A stretch of 64,000 nt of DNA from Clostridia bacterium (GCA_018432615.1 JAHDSQ010000012.1:1-64000), one strand, 5' to 3'; counted from the stretch's first letter, positions 35,125 through 45,447 are shown. Notes: a model not told the origin generated them from the sequence alone. Numbers and translations are program-made.

Positions 35125-36338
35125 TAGCCAGGGGTAACAGGGTAGTCTTGTTTATAGGTTTGGTTTTGGTGTTTATAGGCGGCATTGCCTATTATTATGA
35201 AGAAAACAAGGGGCTTGACAATATTCCGGTCCAAGTTGAACTTGATCAAGCCGAACTTGAGACGGATATTCTTGAAATACTGGGAAAATGGGAGGGAGAG
35301 CTTACCGGCGGGGAATATTTCACGTTGGTAGATGAGGATGGTAATGAGTTAGATTGTACAGGACATGAGGTGTTTATTGGGGATGAAATGATTTTGGAGG
35401 ACAACAATAGGTATAAGGTTACAGAGGTGGATGATAAAAAGTTAATAGCAATCTGCGATTTGGTTGGCAAGGAAGAAATAGCCTGGGAGGACGAAGAAAA
35501 CCAAATTCCCGTGTTGGATGTTGCTCAAGGAAAAAGCGTTATAGGGGTATATATGACCCACAATGACGAATCATATGTTCCGTCCGATGGGCAGGAGAGT
35601 ATTAAGGGCAATGGAGGCATTATTCAGGTAGGAGAAAAGCTAGCAGAAGAGTTGAAGAAAAACGGTGTTGACGCCGAGATAAATCTTAATAAGCATGACC
35701 CTCATGATGCTAACGCCTATCATCGCTCTCGCAAAACTGCGGTTCAGCTCTTGAAAGCAAATCCATCTGTTATTGTTGATGTTCATCGGGATGGTATTCC
35801 CGATCCGGGGTTTTATGCAACCAAAATTGACGGAGAGCCTGCTACTAAAATCAGGCTGGTGGTTGGCAGACAGAATCCCCACGTTTCTTCAAATCTTGAA
35901 TTTGCCAAACAAATCAAAGGGTATTTTGATAAAAATGAACCAGGCTTGATAAAGGGAATTTTCATGGGGAAAGGAAACTATAATCAGGATTTGGGGCCTA
36001 AGGCGATATTAGTTGAGGTGGGGACATATACAAATACCAAAGGCGCAGCTTTAAACGGTATTACTGCGTTTGCCGATGGCCTGCCTGCTATTGTTGGAGC
36101 GGGTGCAGCCAAGGGGGTACCGGGAACGCCTGCTGCAAAAGCACCTTCTCCCGGAGTCGGTAGTTCGCTTATTTGGCTCTTGCTTTTTGTGGTTGTCGGC
36201 GGTGGTGCCTTCTTGCTGATAAGCACAGGTAGTATTAAAGGTTCCGTCAAAAGAATAACGAACATGGGGAAAGAGTTTTCCAATAATAGTGGAACGGTAA
36301 AGGTAGAAGAAAAAGAGAAGAACAAACAAAGGGAGTAA
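35121..36338 (+). CDS. spoIIP: Stage II sporulation protein P
   Basis: A 405-residue membrane-anchored peptidoglycan amidase/endopeptidase that, with SpoIID and SpoIIM, drives engulfment of the forespore. N-terminal anchor (about 6-27); SpoIIP core with THNDESYVP, LNKHDPHDANAYHRSRKTA, DVHRDGIPD and ILVEVGTYTNT, holding the zinc-binding His and Glu residues. A second hydrophobic segment (about 348-370, SSLIWLLLFVVVGGGAFLLI) near the C terminus is unusual for SpoIIP. Translationally coupled to the DUF1614 gene. Confidence 0.92.
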   Translation: MIARGNRVVLFIGLVLVFIGGIAYYYEENKGLDNIPVQVELDQAELETDILEILGKWEGELTGGEYFTLVDEDGNELDCTGHEVFIGDEMILEDNNRYKVTEVDDKKLIAICDLVGKEEIAWEDEENQIPVLDVAQGKSVIGVYMTHNDESYVPSDGQESIKGNGGIIQVGEKLAEELKKNGVDAEINLNKHDPHDANAYHRSRKTAVQLLKANPSVIVDVHRDGIPDPGFYATKIDGEPATKIRLVVGRQNPHVSSNLEFAKQIKGYFDKNEPGLIKGIFMGKGNYNQDLGPKAILVEVGTYTNTKGAALNGITAFADGLPAIVGAGAAKGVPGTPAAKAPSPGVGSSLIWLLLFVVVGGGAFLLISTGSIKGSVKRITNMGKEFSNNSGTVKVEEKEKNKQRE

Positions 36339-36393
36339 CAGCAATAAAACAATAAATAGCGGAAGAGTCGTTGGCGGAAAAGAAAAGTATCCC

Positions 36394-36422
36394 TTGACGC
36401 TGATAGTCCGATAAAGGATAAT
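36394..36422 (+). promoter_or_regulatory. Promoter of the radical-SAM/der operon
   Basis: TTGACG (36394-36399) and GATAAT (36417-36422) with a 17-base spacer lie 45 bases before the next start codon. Confidence 0.6.
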
Positions 36423-36466
36423 TAGTGATGAAATCCGATCAATAAATATTCTTTGGTGGTGGAAAA

Positions 36467-37765
36467 ATGTCCTGTGCGGTGATAGCTTCGGTTGAGAAAG
36501 GTGCAATAGCTGACGAACTCGGCCTAATGGCCGGGGATCGGATTGTAAAAATAAACAAGAAAGATATAATAGACTTGATACAGTTCCGATATGAATGGGC
36601 AGGAGAAGAAGTAGAGCTTGAGATCGAAAAAAATTCGGGTGAAAGGCAAATAGTGGAGGTTGAAAAGGATTATGATGATTCGCCCGGAATTGTTTTTGAA
36701 AGTGCTGTTTTCGATGGTGTCAAGAGGTGCCAAAACAGATGTCTTTTTTGTTTTGTTGATCAAATGCCGCCAGGCATGCGAGGGAGTTTATATATCAAGG
36801 ATGATGACTACCGGCTTTCCTTTTTGCAGGGCAGTTATATTACGATGACTAATTTATCTGAATGCGATATCCAGAGGATAAAGAAAGAACATCTCTCCCC
36901 TTTATACTTGTCGGTACATGCGACTGAGCCTGCACTGCGTACAAGGATGCTAAATAATCCCCGGGCCGGTGATTTGATTAAGACTTTAGCGGATTTAACG
37001 CAGGCAGGTATAGAGTTTCATACGCAAATTGTTTTATGTCCCGGGATAAATGATGGGGAAAACCTAGCAAGGACATATCGTGATTTGCTTGAGCTTCCCG
37101 GTATTTTGTCTGTTGCCGTTGTGCCGGTCGGTCTGACAAGATATAGAGACGGTCTGCCAGAAATACAATCCGTTGATGGTAGGCAAGCCGGTAGGTTGAT
37201 TGATTGGGTCGAAGCAAGGCAGGGAGAATGTAAAAGAGATAGGGGCACAAATTTTATTTGGCCTTCTGATGAGTTTTATTTCCTTGCTAAGCGGGAACTA
37301 CCCCCTCTTGAAGTATACGAAGACTTTTGTCAGTTAGAAAACGGTGTCGGTCAAGTAAGACTATTGTGGGATGAATTCGAGAAGTTGGAGTTGCCTGTCG
37401 GGTTGAAACCTTCCAGTGAGGTTTATATTGCAACAGGGGTTTCGGGGCGACCTGTCATGCTTCCATTGGTGAGAAGGATTATAGAGGAGACCGGGCTTAA
37501 GGTGAATCTTCGGACGATTGCAAACAGTTTTTTTGGTCCGTCCGTCACTGTTACAGGCCTCTTGACAGGAAAGTGTCTTCTTAAGGGATTAAAAGGTATT
37601 GATGTGGGTAGCACGGTTATAATTCCAGAAGTGATGCTTGAGGAACGCAAAGGTAAATTCTTAGATGATCAAGAACCGGAAGATGTAGCAGGGGAATTGG
37701 GAATAAAAATACTCGCAATTCCTGTTAGTGCACAGGAAATTTTAAATGTGCTTCGATATATTTGA
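36467..37765 (+). CDS. PDZ and radical-SAM domain protein (DUF512 family)
   Basis: A 432-residue protein with an N-terminal PDZ-like domain (about 1-65; [23 protein letters not shown]), a [4Fe-4S] radical-SAM motif CQNRCLFC near residue 85, and the C-terminal DUF512 domain ([27 protein letters not shown]). The family is widespread in Clostridia, next to der; its reaction is unknown. The end overlaps the region just before der by only 13 bases, so the two are expressed together. Confidence 0.9.
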   Translation: MSCAVIASVEKGAIADELGLMAGDRIVKINKKDIIDLIQFRYEWAGEEVELEIEKNSGERQIVEVEKDYDDSPGIVFESAVFDGVKRCQNRCLFCFVDQMPPGMRGSLYIKDDDYRLSFLQGSYITMTNLSECDIQRIKKEHLSPLYLSVHATEPALRTRMLNNPRAGDLIKTLADLTQAGIEFHTQIVLCPGINDGENLARTYRDLLELPGILSVAVVPVGLTRYRDGLPEIQSVDGRQAGRLIDWVEARQGECKRDRGTNFIWPSDEFYFLAKRELPPLEVYEDFCQLENGVGQVRLLWDEFEKLELPVGLKPSSEVYIATGVSGRPVMLPLVRRIIEETGLKVNLRTIANSFFGPSVTVTGLLTGKCLLKGLKGIDVGSTVIIPEVMLEERKGKFLDDQEPEDVAGELGIKILAIPVSAQEILNVLRYI

Positions 37766-37778
37766 GGATGGTGAAAAA

Positions 37779-39098
37779 ATGAGTAAGCCGATAGTGGCCA
37801 TTGTAGGAAGACCAAATGTTGGAAAATCCACTTTATTTAATCGTCTTGTAGGAGGACGTACGGCTATTGTCGAGGATACGGCCGGAGTAACAAGGGACAG
37901 GATTTATCAGGATACGGATTGGACGGATAGGATATTTACTTTGATAGATACCGGCGGTATGGATTTTATCAGCAAGGATGATACTATTTTAGGCCAGGTG
38001 AGAAAACAAGTGCAGATGGCAGTGCAGGAAGCGGATGTCATTATTTTTCTGGTTGACGGTCGGGTGGGTTTAACCAGTGATGACGCGAAGCTGGCAGAGA
38101 TGCTGCGTCGTTCACAAAAACCGGTGATTCTGGTGGTTAACAAGATTGAAGACTATAGTAAACCAGATTCAATATATGATTTTTATTCCCTGGGACTTGG
38201 TGAACCCCTGCCCATTTCGGCAGCCCACGGCATGAATACGGGAGATCTTCTGGATAATGTGGTCAGTGCGTTTCCGTCGCAGCAGGAGGAAGAAGAAAAT
38301 CCGGATACCATCAAGATAGCCTTTGTCGGTAGGCCCAATGTGGGCAAATCCTCCCTTGTTAATGTTATTTTAGGACATGATAGGTCTATTGTCAGTCAAA
38401 TTCCCGGAACGACAAGGGATGCTATTGATACTCCTTTTGAAAATAATGGACAAAAGTATATTCTTATCGATACCGCCGGAATGAGGCGTAAACGAAGTAT
38501 CGATGAGAACACGGAGCGGTATAGTGTAATCAGAGCATTAAGAGCTATTGACAGGTGTGATGTAGCTTTGCTCGTCATTGATGCCATAACCGGTCTTACT
38601 GAGCAGGACAAGCGTATTGCCGGTTATATTCGTGAATCCGGCAAGGGCACTGTGCTGGTAGTGAATAAATGGGATTTGGTCGAAAAGGATGGCAAAACCA
38701 TCAATAAATATGAGAAGACTATTCGTTCAGGCCTTGCCTTTATGCAGTATGTGCCTCTGATTTTTGTTTCGGCCTTAACAAAGCAACGTGTGAACAAAAT
38801 ACTGGAATTAGTCGAATATGTTGCTGATCAGCAATCCAGGAGAATAAGCACCAGTGTATTGAATGAAGTTATATCAGAAGCCATACAGTTGACACCACCG
38901 CCGACTGATAAAGGCAGGAGGCTGAAGGTTATATATTGCACACAACCCGGTATTAAGCCGCCAACCTTTGTGTTTTTTGTTAATGACCCAGAATTGATGC
39001 ATTTTTCTTACCGTAGGCATTTGGAGAATGTTATCAGGGAGAATTTCGGCTTTGAGGGTTCGCCTCTTCGATTTGTTATCAAAAGAAGAGAAGGGTAG
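37779..39098 (+). CDS. der: Ribosome-associated GTPase Der (EngA)
   Basis: A 439-residue protein with two G domains in tandem, unique to Der: [14 protein letters not shown] at about 10-23 and [15 protein letters not shown] near 185, each followed by DTAG/DTGG and NK(I/W)(E/D). A C-terminal KH-like domain follows from about 350. It acts in 50S assembly. ATG 37779 has GAGGATGGTG upstream; an upstream in-frame ATG at 37746 lies inside the previous gene. Confidence 0.96.
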   Translation: MSKPIVAIVGRPNVGKSTLFNRLVGGRTAIVEDTAGVTRDRIYQDTDWTDRIFTLIDTGGMDFISKDDTILGQVRKQVQMAVQEADVIIFLVDGRVGLTSDDAKLAEMLRRSQKPVILVVNKIEDYSKPDSIYDFYSLGLGEPLPISAAHGMNTGDLLDNVVSAFPSQQEEEENPDTIKIAFVGRPNVGKSSLVNVILGHDRSIVSQIPGTTRDAIDTPFENNGQKYILIDTAGMRRKRSIDENTERYSVIRALRAIDRCDVALLVIDAITGLTEQDKRIAGYIRESGKGTVLVVNKWDLVEKDGKTINKYEKTIRSGLAFMQYVPLIFVSALTKQRVNKILELVEYVADQQSRRISTSVLNEVISEAIQLTPPPTDKGRRLKVIYCTQPGIKPPTFVFFVNDPELMHFSYRRHLENVIRENFGFEGSPLRFVIKRREG

Positions 39099-39108
39099 GA
39101 GTGATGGA

Positions 39109-39696
39109 ATGATGAGAGTTGTACTGGTCGTGCTTTTTGGTTATTTAATTGGCTCGATATCATTCGGGATTATTGTAACAAAGCTGGTGAGGGGTGTTGA
39201 TATCAGGGCCCTTGGCAGTGGTAATACCGGCTTTACAAATGTGTTGAGAGTAATAGGCAAAGGTCCCGCCGCTGTTGTCTTGCTAGGTGATGTCTTTAAA
39301 GGGATTGCCGCGGTGCTGTTTGGCTTTTACCTTGGTGATACTATGCTTGCTGTTTGTGGGGGAATAGCGGCTATGATCGGCCATAATTACCCTTTGTATT
39401 TTGGTTTAAAAGGCGGAAAAGGAGTGGCGACGGGATTTGGTGTTGTAATTGCCTTAGTTCCTGATGTTATGGCCGTAGCATTAGCGGTATTTATCGTTAC
39501 TGTATTGATAACACGCTATGTTTCTTTAGGCTCTATCTTGGGGGCGCTCAGCGTACCGGTTACTTCTTTGATATTTGGAAAGCCTGCTTCGGTTATTGTG
39601 TTTGCTTTTTTTGCTTGTTCAATGGTGATTTTTCGGCATAAATCAAATATTATTAAGCTATATCATGGTGAGGAAAGCAAGCTGGGTGAGAATTAG
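39109..39696 (+). CDS. plsY: Glycerol-3-phosphate acyltransferase PlsY
   Basis: A 195-residue membrane enzyme that acylates glycerol 3-phosphate with acyl phosphate. The three conserved loops are present: GSISFG..., GSGNTGFTNVLR, and GLKGGKGVATGFG. The gene sits between der and gpsA, the next-upstream step of phospholipid synthesis. ATG 39109 (MMRVV) follows TAGGAG. Confidence 0.94.
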   Translation: MMRVVLVVLFGYLIGSISFGIIVTKLVRGVDIRALGSGNTGFTNVLRVIGKGPAAVVLLGDVFKGIAAVLFGFYLGDTMLAVCGGIAAMIGHNYPLYFGLKGGKGVATGFGVVIALVPDVMAVALAVFIVTVLITRYVSLGSILGALSVPVTSLIFGKPASVIVFAFFACSMVIFRHKSNIIKLYHGEESKLGEN

Positions 39697-39707
39697 GAGG
39701 TGTTGAC

Positions 39708-40748
39708 TTGCTCAATAAGGCCGCAGTTATTGGTGCGGGAAGCTGGGGAACGGCATTAGCTGTTTTGTTGGCAAAAAAAGGTATAAATATTCATGTTTAT
39801 GGCAGAAATAAAGAGAAAGTGAGTTCATTCAACCGTGATCGAGAAAACGCTAGGTATTTGCCGGGTATTGTGCTACCACCAAATATCGTTGCCACCACGA
39901 GCCTTAAAGAGGCTGTGGAGGGAGTTGAGTACATAGTAATGTCGGTTCCTTCACATATGGTGAGGGAGGCGGCACGAAATCTGAAGCCTTACATTGCTTC
40001 CGGTGCTGTAGTTATTAATGTTGCTAAGGGTATTGAAACTGGGACATTAATGAGGTTAAGCGAGGTTTTAGCAGAAGAATTAGCGGGTTCGGATGCTGAA
40101 ATTGCTGTTTTGTCGGGACCGAGTCATGCTGAAGAGGTTAGTCGTGACATTCCTACGGCTGTTGTTGCGAGTGCCCATAAAAGAAGTGTGGCTGAAGAGG
40201 TACAGGATTTGTTTATGTCACCGGGCTTCAGAGTTTATACTAATCCCGATATGTTAGGGGTGGAGCTGGGAGGAGCACTAAAAAATGTTATTGCTCTTGG
40301 AACAGGTATAGCAGACGGATTGGGCTTCGGCGATAACACGACTGCTGCTTTAATAACCCGCGGTGCCGAAGAAATAGCCCGCTTAGGGAGAACAGCGGGA
40401 GCTAATACCCTTACTTTCGCCGGATTATCGGGTATCGGGGATTTGATTGTGACCTGTACCAGCAAACACAGTCGAAACCGCAGGACAGGATATTTGATCG
40501 GCAACGGTGTGCAGCTTAAAGAGGCGGTTGCGGAGGTGGGTATGGTGGTTGAAGGTGTGAAAGCTACAGAGGCGGCGCATTCTTTAAGCCGGAGGTATCA
40601 GGTAACGATGCCGATATGTGATGAAATGTATAAGGTGCTCTTTGAGAATAAAGACCCGCGGGAAGCGGTGATTTCTTTAATGTCGAGAGAAAAAAAGCAT
40701 GAGGTGGAGGGAATTTTGGCAGCAGATTTATCATTTAGTGAATGGTAA
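39708..40748 (+). CDS. gpsA: Glycerol-3-phosphate dehydrogenase [NAD(P)+]
   Basis: A 346-residue enzyme making sn-glycerol 3-phosphate from dihydroxyacetone phosphate. GAGSWGTALAVLLA binds NAD(P); LSGPSHAEEV, GVELGGALKNVIALGTGIADGLGFGDNT and the catalytic Lys in that region are conserved. TTG 39708 is the start with AGGAGGTG upstream. Its product is the substrate of PlsY encoded just before. Confidence 0.95.
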   Translation: MLNKAAVIGAGSWGTALAVLLAKKGINIHVYGRNKEKVSSFNRDRENARYLPGIVLPPNIVATTSLKEAVEGVEYIVMSVPSHMVREAARNLKPYIASGAVVINVAKGIETGTLMRLSEVLAEELAGSDAEIAVLSGPSHAEEVSRDIPTAVVASAHKRSVAEEVQDLFMSPGFRVYTNPDMLGVELGGALKNVIALGTGIADGLGFGDNTTAALITRGAEEIARLGRTAGANTLTFAGLSGIGDLIVTCTSKHSRNRRTGYLIGNGVQLKEAVAEVGMVVEGVKATEAAHSLSRRYQVTMPICDEMYKVLFENKDPREAVISLMSREKKHEVEGILAADLSFSEW

Positions 40749-40783
40749 ACTGCCGTCGTATGAAGAGATAATATTTTTGTATT

Positions 40784-40835
40784 AAAGAAAACTTACTTCA
40801 GTGGGGTTTTGCTCCATCTGAAGTAAGTTTTCTTT
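40784..40835. terminator. Strong terminator after gpsA
   Basis: An 18-bp perfect stem (AAAGAAAACTTACTTCAG and its complement) encloses a 16-base loop that can itself form TGG/CCA pairs. A/T-rich arms let it act in both directions. In the remaining bases to 41010 I see only a TATAAT at 40907-40912 and no confident sigma-E promoter for spoIVA. Confidence 0.88.
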
Positions 40836-41010
40836 ATCTTGTGTAATAAATATGTCCGTAAGCAAGTATATATGTAGTGTTATGGAAAACGTAAATAAGT
40901 TATAATAGCGTCTAATCTGTGACTGGGGGGATGAAGATACTATAATATAGAGTTATTTGGGCAGTGAGCGGATAGAAGACAAGGTTTAAATTATATGAGG
41001 AGGGGATAAT

Positions 41011-42483
41011 GTGGAAAATGTTTTTCGCGATATTGCTGAAAGGACGGGAGGTGATATCTATCTGGGTGTGGTCGGACCCGTTCGTGCAGGCAAATCAACT
41101 TTTATAAAGAGGTTTATGGAGTTGTTGGTAATTCCCAATATAATGGAACCTTACGATCGTGAAAGGTCTGTGGATGAACTGCCGCAGAGCGGTGCGGGTA
41201 GGACGATTATGACCACGGAGCCAAAATTTATACCGAATGAAGCAGTGGAAATTGAGATAAAAGAAGGATTAAATGTAAGGGTAAGAGTAGTTGATTGTGT
41301 TGGTTACTCAGTTGCGGGAGCCAAAGGATATGAAGACGAAACGGGTCCCCGGATGGTAAACACTCCTTGGTCGGAGGAGGCAATGCCTTTTCAGGATGCC
41401 GCTGAGATGGGTACCAGAAAGGTAATTACCGATCACTCAACGTTAGGGATAGTTGTCACTACAGACGGAAGCATTACCGGGATACCGAGGGAAGATTATG
41501 CAGAGGCAGAAGCCAGGGTTATCCGGGAATTAAAGGAAATGAACAAACCGTTTGTAGTGTTGCTGAATTCAATTAAGGCCAATGATGTAGGAACGGTTGA
41601 ACTTGCTCAAGAGTTGGAAACAATGTATGAGGTGCCTGTTATTCCTCTGGATGTTGCTCAATTATCCCAAGGTATGATAATGCAGGTGCTGGAGGAAGCC
41701 CTGTTCGAATTTCCCGTTACCGAAGTTAATGTGAGCTTGCCTAAGTGGATTGAGGAATTAGAAGAAGATCAATGGCTACGGAGAGCTTTCGAAAATGCGG
41801 TACACGATACCATCAGTAAGGTTAGACGTTTAAGAGATATCGATCAGGCTATTGAGGAAATGGCGAAACTTGATATCATTGAAGAGGTTGTACTGGAAAA
41901 CATGGATCTAGGCAGCGGTGCGGCTGCAATTGAGATGACTGCCAAGGAAGGCTTGTTTTACCAGGTGCTGGGTGAGAAAACCGGCTTGCAAATCGAAGGA
42001 GACCATGATTTATTCAAGTTGGTGAAGGAATTAAACATTTCCAAAAATGAATACGAAAAGGTTGAAGTGGCTTTAAAACAAGTGCAGGAAAGCGGCTATG
42101 GTGTTGTAAACCCCATCATTTCTGAAATAGTTCTTGAGGAACCTGAATTAATCAAGCAAGGTGGTCTTTTCGGGGTTAAGTTAAGGGCCAGTGCGCCGGC
42201 GTTACATATAATTCGTACTGACATAGCGGCGGAAATCACACCGCTAATGGGGACAGAAAAGCAATGTGCCGACCTTGCCAGATATATAACGGAGAAGTTT
42301 CAAGAAAACCCCTCGCAAATTTGGTCATATGATATTTTCGGAAAATCATTACATGATTTAGTCAAAGAAAGCATTCAGGGCAAACTACAGTTAATGCCGG
42401 AAAACGCTCAAAACAAACTAAAAGAGACCTTGAATAGGATCGTCAATGATGGTGGCGGTGGAATTATATGCATCATAATATGA
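41011..42483 (+). CDS. spoIVA: Stage IV sporulation protein A
   Basis: A 490-residue coat-morphogenesis ATPase that assembles around the forespore with SpoVM and anchors the spore coat and cortex. The Walker A motif is GPVRAGKST near residue 25; the DELPQSGAGRTIMTTEP and DCVGY segments follow, and the C terminus ends NDGGGGIICIII, matching the conserved family end. GTG 41011 lies after GAGGAGGGG. It shows that the organism forms endospores. Confidence 0.96.
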   Translation: MENVFRDIAERTGGDIYLGVVGPVRAGKSTFIKRFMELLVIPNIMEPYDRERSVDELPQSGAGRTIMTTEPKFIPNEAVEIEIKEGLNVRVRVVDCVGYSVAGAKGYEDETGPRMVNTPWSEEAMPFQDAAEMGTRKVITDHSTLGIVVTTDGSITGIPREDYAEAEARVIRELKEMNKPFVVLLNSIKANDVGTVELAQELETMYEVPVIPLDVAQLSQGMIMQVLEEALFEFPVTEVNVSLPKWIEELEEDQWLRRAFENAVHDTISKVRRLRDIDQAIEEMAKLDIIEEVVLENMDLGSGAAAIEMTAKEGLFYQVLGEKTGLQIEGDHDLFKLVKELNISKNEYEKVEVALKQVQESGYGVVNPIISEIVLEEPELIKQGGLFGVKLRASAPALHIIRTDIAAEITPLMGTEKQCADLARYITEKFQENPSQIWSYDIFGKSLHDLVKESIQGKLQLMPENAQNKLKETLNRIVNDGGGGIICIII

Positions 42484-42487
42484 TAAG

Positions 42488-42510
42488 TCGGTCGATTAGA
42501 CCGATTTTTT
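42488..42510 (+). terminator. Terminator of spoIVA
   Basis: TCGGTC-GATTA-GACCGA followed by six T residues. Confidence 0.85.
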
Positions 42511-42523
42511 CTTTATGGTATAG

Positions 42524-42552
42524 TTGCCGTATTATAGTGTGGGTGTTATAAT
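42524..42552 (+). promoter_or_regulatory. Promoter of the ACT/hom/thrB operon
   Basis: TTGCCG (42524-42529) and perfect TATAAT (42547-42552), 17-base spacer, 64 bases before the start of the ACT-domain gene. Confidence 0.65.
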
Positions 42553-42615
42553 GTCTATCATACAAGGAGAAATATCCTCTTGACAAGGACACAGTGGGGG
42601 TAGGTGGTGATTGTT

Positions 42616-43065
42616 ATGCAAGAAAAAAGGGCCAAGGAATTCTACATGGTACGGAAGGATATATTGCCTGAGGCTATATATAAAACAGCATTGGTTAAAG
42701 AGTTGATTGCCCGAGGGGAAGCATTTACTGTGAACGAAGCAGTCGGGAAAGTTGGTATGAGCCGTAGCGCTTTTTACAAATACCGAGATGGGGTGTTTCC
42801 CTTTTATCAGGCCAGCAAGGAAAAGATAATTACAGTATCCTTGCTTTTAGAGCACAAGACAGGTGTGCTTTCTAATGTTCTCAACACTGTTGCTTTGATG
42901 AAGGGTAATGTTCTTACAATAAATCAGGGTATACCTTTGCAGGGCATGGCGGTAGTTAATCTGAGTATAGATACTATGGAGATTATGGGAGATGTGGAAG
43001 GTCTTATTATTAAATTACAGCAGATTGACGGGGCAAAGAAAGTAGAAATAGTCGGACACAGTTAG
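42616..43065 (+). CDS. ACT-domain regulatory protein (UPF0735/PheB-like)
   Basis: A 149-residue protein. The N-terminal half has a helix-turn-helix-like segment (VNEAVGKVGMSRSAFYKYRDGVFPF) and the C-terminal half an ACT domain (TVSLLLEHKTGVLSNVLNTVA), which usually binds amino acids. It precedes hom in many Firmicutes and may sense threonine or a related amino acid; the role is inferred. ATG 42616 is favoured over GTG 42604. Confidence 0.87.
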   Translation: MQEKRAKEFYMVRKDILPEAIYKTALVKELIARGEAFTVNEAVGKVGMSRSAFYKYRDGVFPFYQASKEKIITVSLLLEHKTGVLSNVLNTVALMKGNVLTINQGIPLQGMAVVNLSIDTMEIMGDVEGLIIKLQQIDGAKKVEIVGHS

Positions 43066-43077
43066 GAGGAATTGATG

Positions 43078-44376
43078 ATGAAAAAGGTTGATATTGCAAT
43101 ACTGGGATTTGGAACGGTCGGGCAGGGAGTCGCAAAAATCATCTATGATAAAGCGAGCCAATGGGAGAAGAAATGCGGTGCGGAAATCAACATTAAGAAG
43201 GTTCTGGTCAGGAAGGCAGGCAAAAAAAGGGATATTGAGTTTCCTGAGGGTGTGTTAACTACAGATTGGAACGAAATAATAAACGATTCCTCAATTAAAG
43301 TTATTGTTGAGTTAATGGGAGGAATTGAACCGGCCAGGACATATATAATCGAGGCGTTGAAAAAAGGCAAGCATATTGTTACTGCTAATAAAGATCTTTT
43401 GGCGGAGTACGGCGAGGAAATATTTGAGCTTAGCAAAAAGGGTAAATTAGATTTATATTTTGAGGCTAGTGTAGCCGGTGGCATTCCGATCATATCTCCA
43501 CTAAAACAGAGTTTGGCCTCTAATGATATTAAGGAAGTAATGGGTATTGTAAACGGTACAACGAATTATATCCTAACCAAGATGCTTAAGGATGGCATGA
43601 GCTATGAAGAGGCCCTGAAGGGGGCTCAGGAACTGGGATATGCCGAAGCCGATCCGACAGCGGATGTTGGAGGATACGACGCAGCACGTAAAATAGCTAT
43701 TCTGGCTTCCATAGCTTTTCATACCAGAGTAAAGTTGAAAGATGTTTATGTTGAAGGTATCACAGGGATAACGCCTGAGGATTTAATGCATGCCGCTGAG
43801 TTGGGTTATGTGATTAAGCTGGTGGGCATCGCTCGAGAAGAAAACAATGAGGTTGAGGCAAGGGTTCATCCTGTTTTGGTTCCTGTGAAGCATCCCTTGG
43901 CGGGAGTTAACGATTCTTTCAATGCGGTGTATGTTTACGGTGATGCGGTTGGAGAAACGATGTTCTTCGGACGGGGAGCCGGAAGGATGCCTACGGCTAG
44001 TTCCGTAATGGGTGATGTAGTAGAAGTTGTAAATAATATCGTGAATGATTGTAACGGCAGGGTCAGTTGTACTTGCTACGAAAAGAAAAAAATCAAGCCG
44101 ATACAAGAAGTTAATTCAAATTTCTATTTGCGTTTGCATGTTTCGGACAAACCCGGTGTTTTAGCAAGTATCGCTACGGTATTCAGTAAGTATGGCGTAA
44201 GTTTGGCCTCGGTAATACAGAAAAACGGTAAGCAACGAAATGATGTTGCAGAATTGGTGGTGGTGACTCATCTTGTTAAGGAAAAAGATATGCAAGAGGC
44301 CATCAAGGTTATCAAAGAAATGTCCAGTACAAGAAGAATAGATAATTTGATTAGGGTAGAGCAGCTTAAAGACTAA
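43078..44376 (+). CDS. hom: Homoserine dehydrogenase
   Basis: A 432-residue enzyme reducing aspartate semialdehyde to homoserine. The N-terminal GFGTVGQGV binds NAD(P)H; NGTTNYIL, GYAEADPTADVGGYDAARK and KL form the catalytic region; a C-terminal ACT domain (LRLHVSDKPGVLASIATVFS) gives feedback control. AGGAGG lies 8 bases before ATG 43078. It is co-transcribed with the ACT protein and thrB. Confidence 0.95.
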   Translation: MKKVDIAILGFGTVGQGVAKIIYDKASQWEKKCGAEINIKKVLVRKAGKKRDIEFPEGVLTTDWNEIINDSSIKVIVELMGGIEPARTYIIEALKKGKHIVTANKDLLAEYGEEIFELSKKGKLDLYFEASVAGGIPIISPLKQSLASNDIKEVMGIVNGTTNYILTKMLKDGMSYEEALKGAQELGYAEADPTADVGGYDAARKIAILASIAFHTRVKLKDVYVEGITGITPEDLMHAAELGYVIKLVGIAREENNEVEARVHPVLVPVKHPLAGVNDSFNAVYVYGDAVGETMFFGRGAGRMPTASSVMGDVVEVVNNIVNDCNGRVSCTCYEKKKIKPIQEVNSNFYLRLHVSDKPGVLASIATVFSKYGVSLASVIQKNGKQRNDVAELVVVTHLVKEKDMQEAIKVIKEMSSTRRIDNLIRVEQLKD

Positions 44377-44411
44377 ATATCAAAGTTCTATAGTGAGACG
44401 TAGGAGGAGAT

Positions 44412-45293
44412 ATGCTCAAGGTTAGTGTGCCGGCTTCGTCGGCTAATTTAGGTCCAGGCTTCGATTTTGTAGGATTAGCGTTAAATCTATACAACCATTT
44501 CTATTTTTTTGAAAAAGGTCGGGAAAATCCTCCCGCAGAAGCAATAATAATCACAGATGATAGTCTTGTTCATAAGGGAATGGATCTACTGGGAGAAAGG
44601 TATGGACGAGACACGCGGAATATAGGAGTTGCCATAATAGCCAGTGTTCCCCGGACAAGAGGTTTGGGGAGCAGCGCCACTTTGACTTTGGCAGGGGTTA
44701 TTGCTGCCAACACATTGTTTTCCCTTAAAAAAAACGTTGAAGATATTATTAATCTCGCTACTTCGATCGAGGGTCATCCGGATAATGTTGCGGCTGCCCT
44801 GGTGGGAGGTCTCGTTGTTTGCATCAAAACAGCAGAGGGTATCAAATATATTAAAACAATGCCCAAGGCGCCTCTGAAGGTGATTGTGGCTGTGCCTGAG
44901 TTTATCTTATCGACAGATGATGCTAGAAAGGTGCTGCCTAGTGAGGTTTCATATTCTGATGCTGTGAATAATGCGGGGCGTTTTGGGTTCTTTATGGCAT
45001 CTATGCTAACAGGGGACTACAGTCGGCTATCATTAGCTATGGAGGATCTAATTCATCAGCCATACAGGATGCAGCTCGTTCCCGGTATGCGGGAGGTTAT
45101 GAAGGCCGCACTGGATTCTGGGGCGTTAGGAAGCTGTCTGTCAGGTGCAGGACCATCGATACTCGCGTTTCATGATTCGGACGGCACCGTGATAAGTGAA
45201 AACATGAAAGCAACGTGGCAGAGGTCAGGGATTAAAGCTGATATTTACTTATTGGATGTTGCTGAGGAAGGTATACTATGTGAAGAAATATAA
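44412..45293 (+). CDS. thrB: Homoserine kinase
   Basis: A 293-residue GHMP kinase forming O-phosphohomoserine. It begins VSVPASSANLGPGFD and has the ATP loop PRTRGLGSSATLTLAGV and C-terminal SGAGPSILAF. TAGGAGGAG precedes ATG 44412. thrC is not in this window; the operon ends here. Confidence 0.95.
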   Translation: MLKVSVPASSANLGPGFDFVGLALNLYNHFYFFEKGRENPPAEAIIITDDSLVHKGMDLLGERYGRDTRNIGVAIIASVPRTRGLGSSATLTLAGVIAANTLFSLKKNVEDIINLATSIEGHPDNVAAALVGGLVVCIKTAEGIKYIKTMPKAPLKVIVAVPEFILSTDDARKVLPSEVSYSDAVNNAGRFGFFMASMLTGDYSRLSLAMEDLIHQPYRMQLVPGMREVMKAALDSGALGSCLSGAGPSILAFHDSDGTVISENMKATWQRSGIKADIYLLDVAEEGILCEEI

Positions 45294-45325
45294 GAAATAT
45301 AGGTGACAGGGTGGGGTTCTTCTTC

Positions 45326-45354
45326 TTGACATGGCAGATGGAGGGATATATAAT
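45326..45354 (+). promoter_or_regulatory. Promoter of tRNA-Pro(GGG)
   Basis: Consensus TTGACA (45326-45331) and TATAAT (45349-45354) with a 17-base spacer, 16 bases before the tRNA. Confidence 0.85.
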
Positions 45355-45369
45355 ATCAAATGTGGTTAT

Positions 45370-45447
45370 CGGGGCGTAGCTCAGTTTGGCTAGAGCGCCA
45401 TCTTGGGGTGGTGGAGGCCGCTGGTTCAAGTCCAGTCGCTCCGACCA
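45370..45447 (+). tRNA. tRNA-Pro(GGG)
   Basis: Full cloverleaf: acceptor CGGGGCG with CGCTCCG (one G-T pair), anticodon loop TTGGGGT with anticodon GGG, T-loop TTCAAGT, CCA encoded. It has its own consensus promoter and terminator, apart from the main cluster. Confidence 0.93.

Noticed and set aside
42553-42615. Possible T-box or threonine attenuator before the ACT/hom/thrB operon
   Set aside because: The leader is only about 60 bases, without a T-box sequence or a run of threonine codons in a leader peptide.
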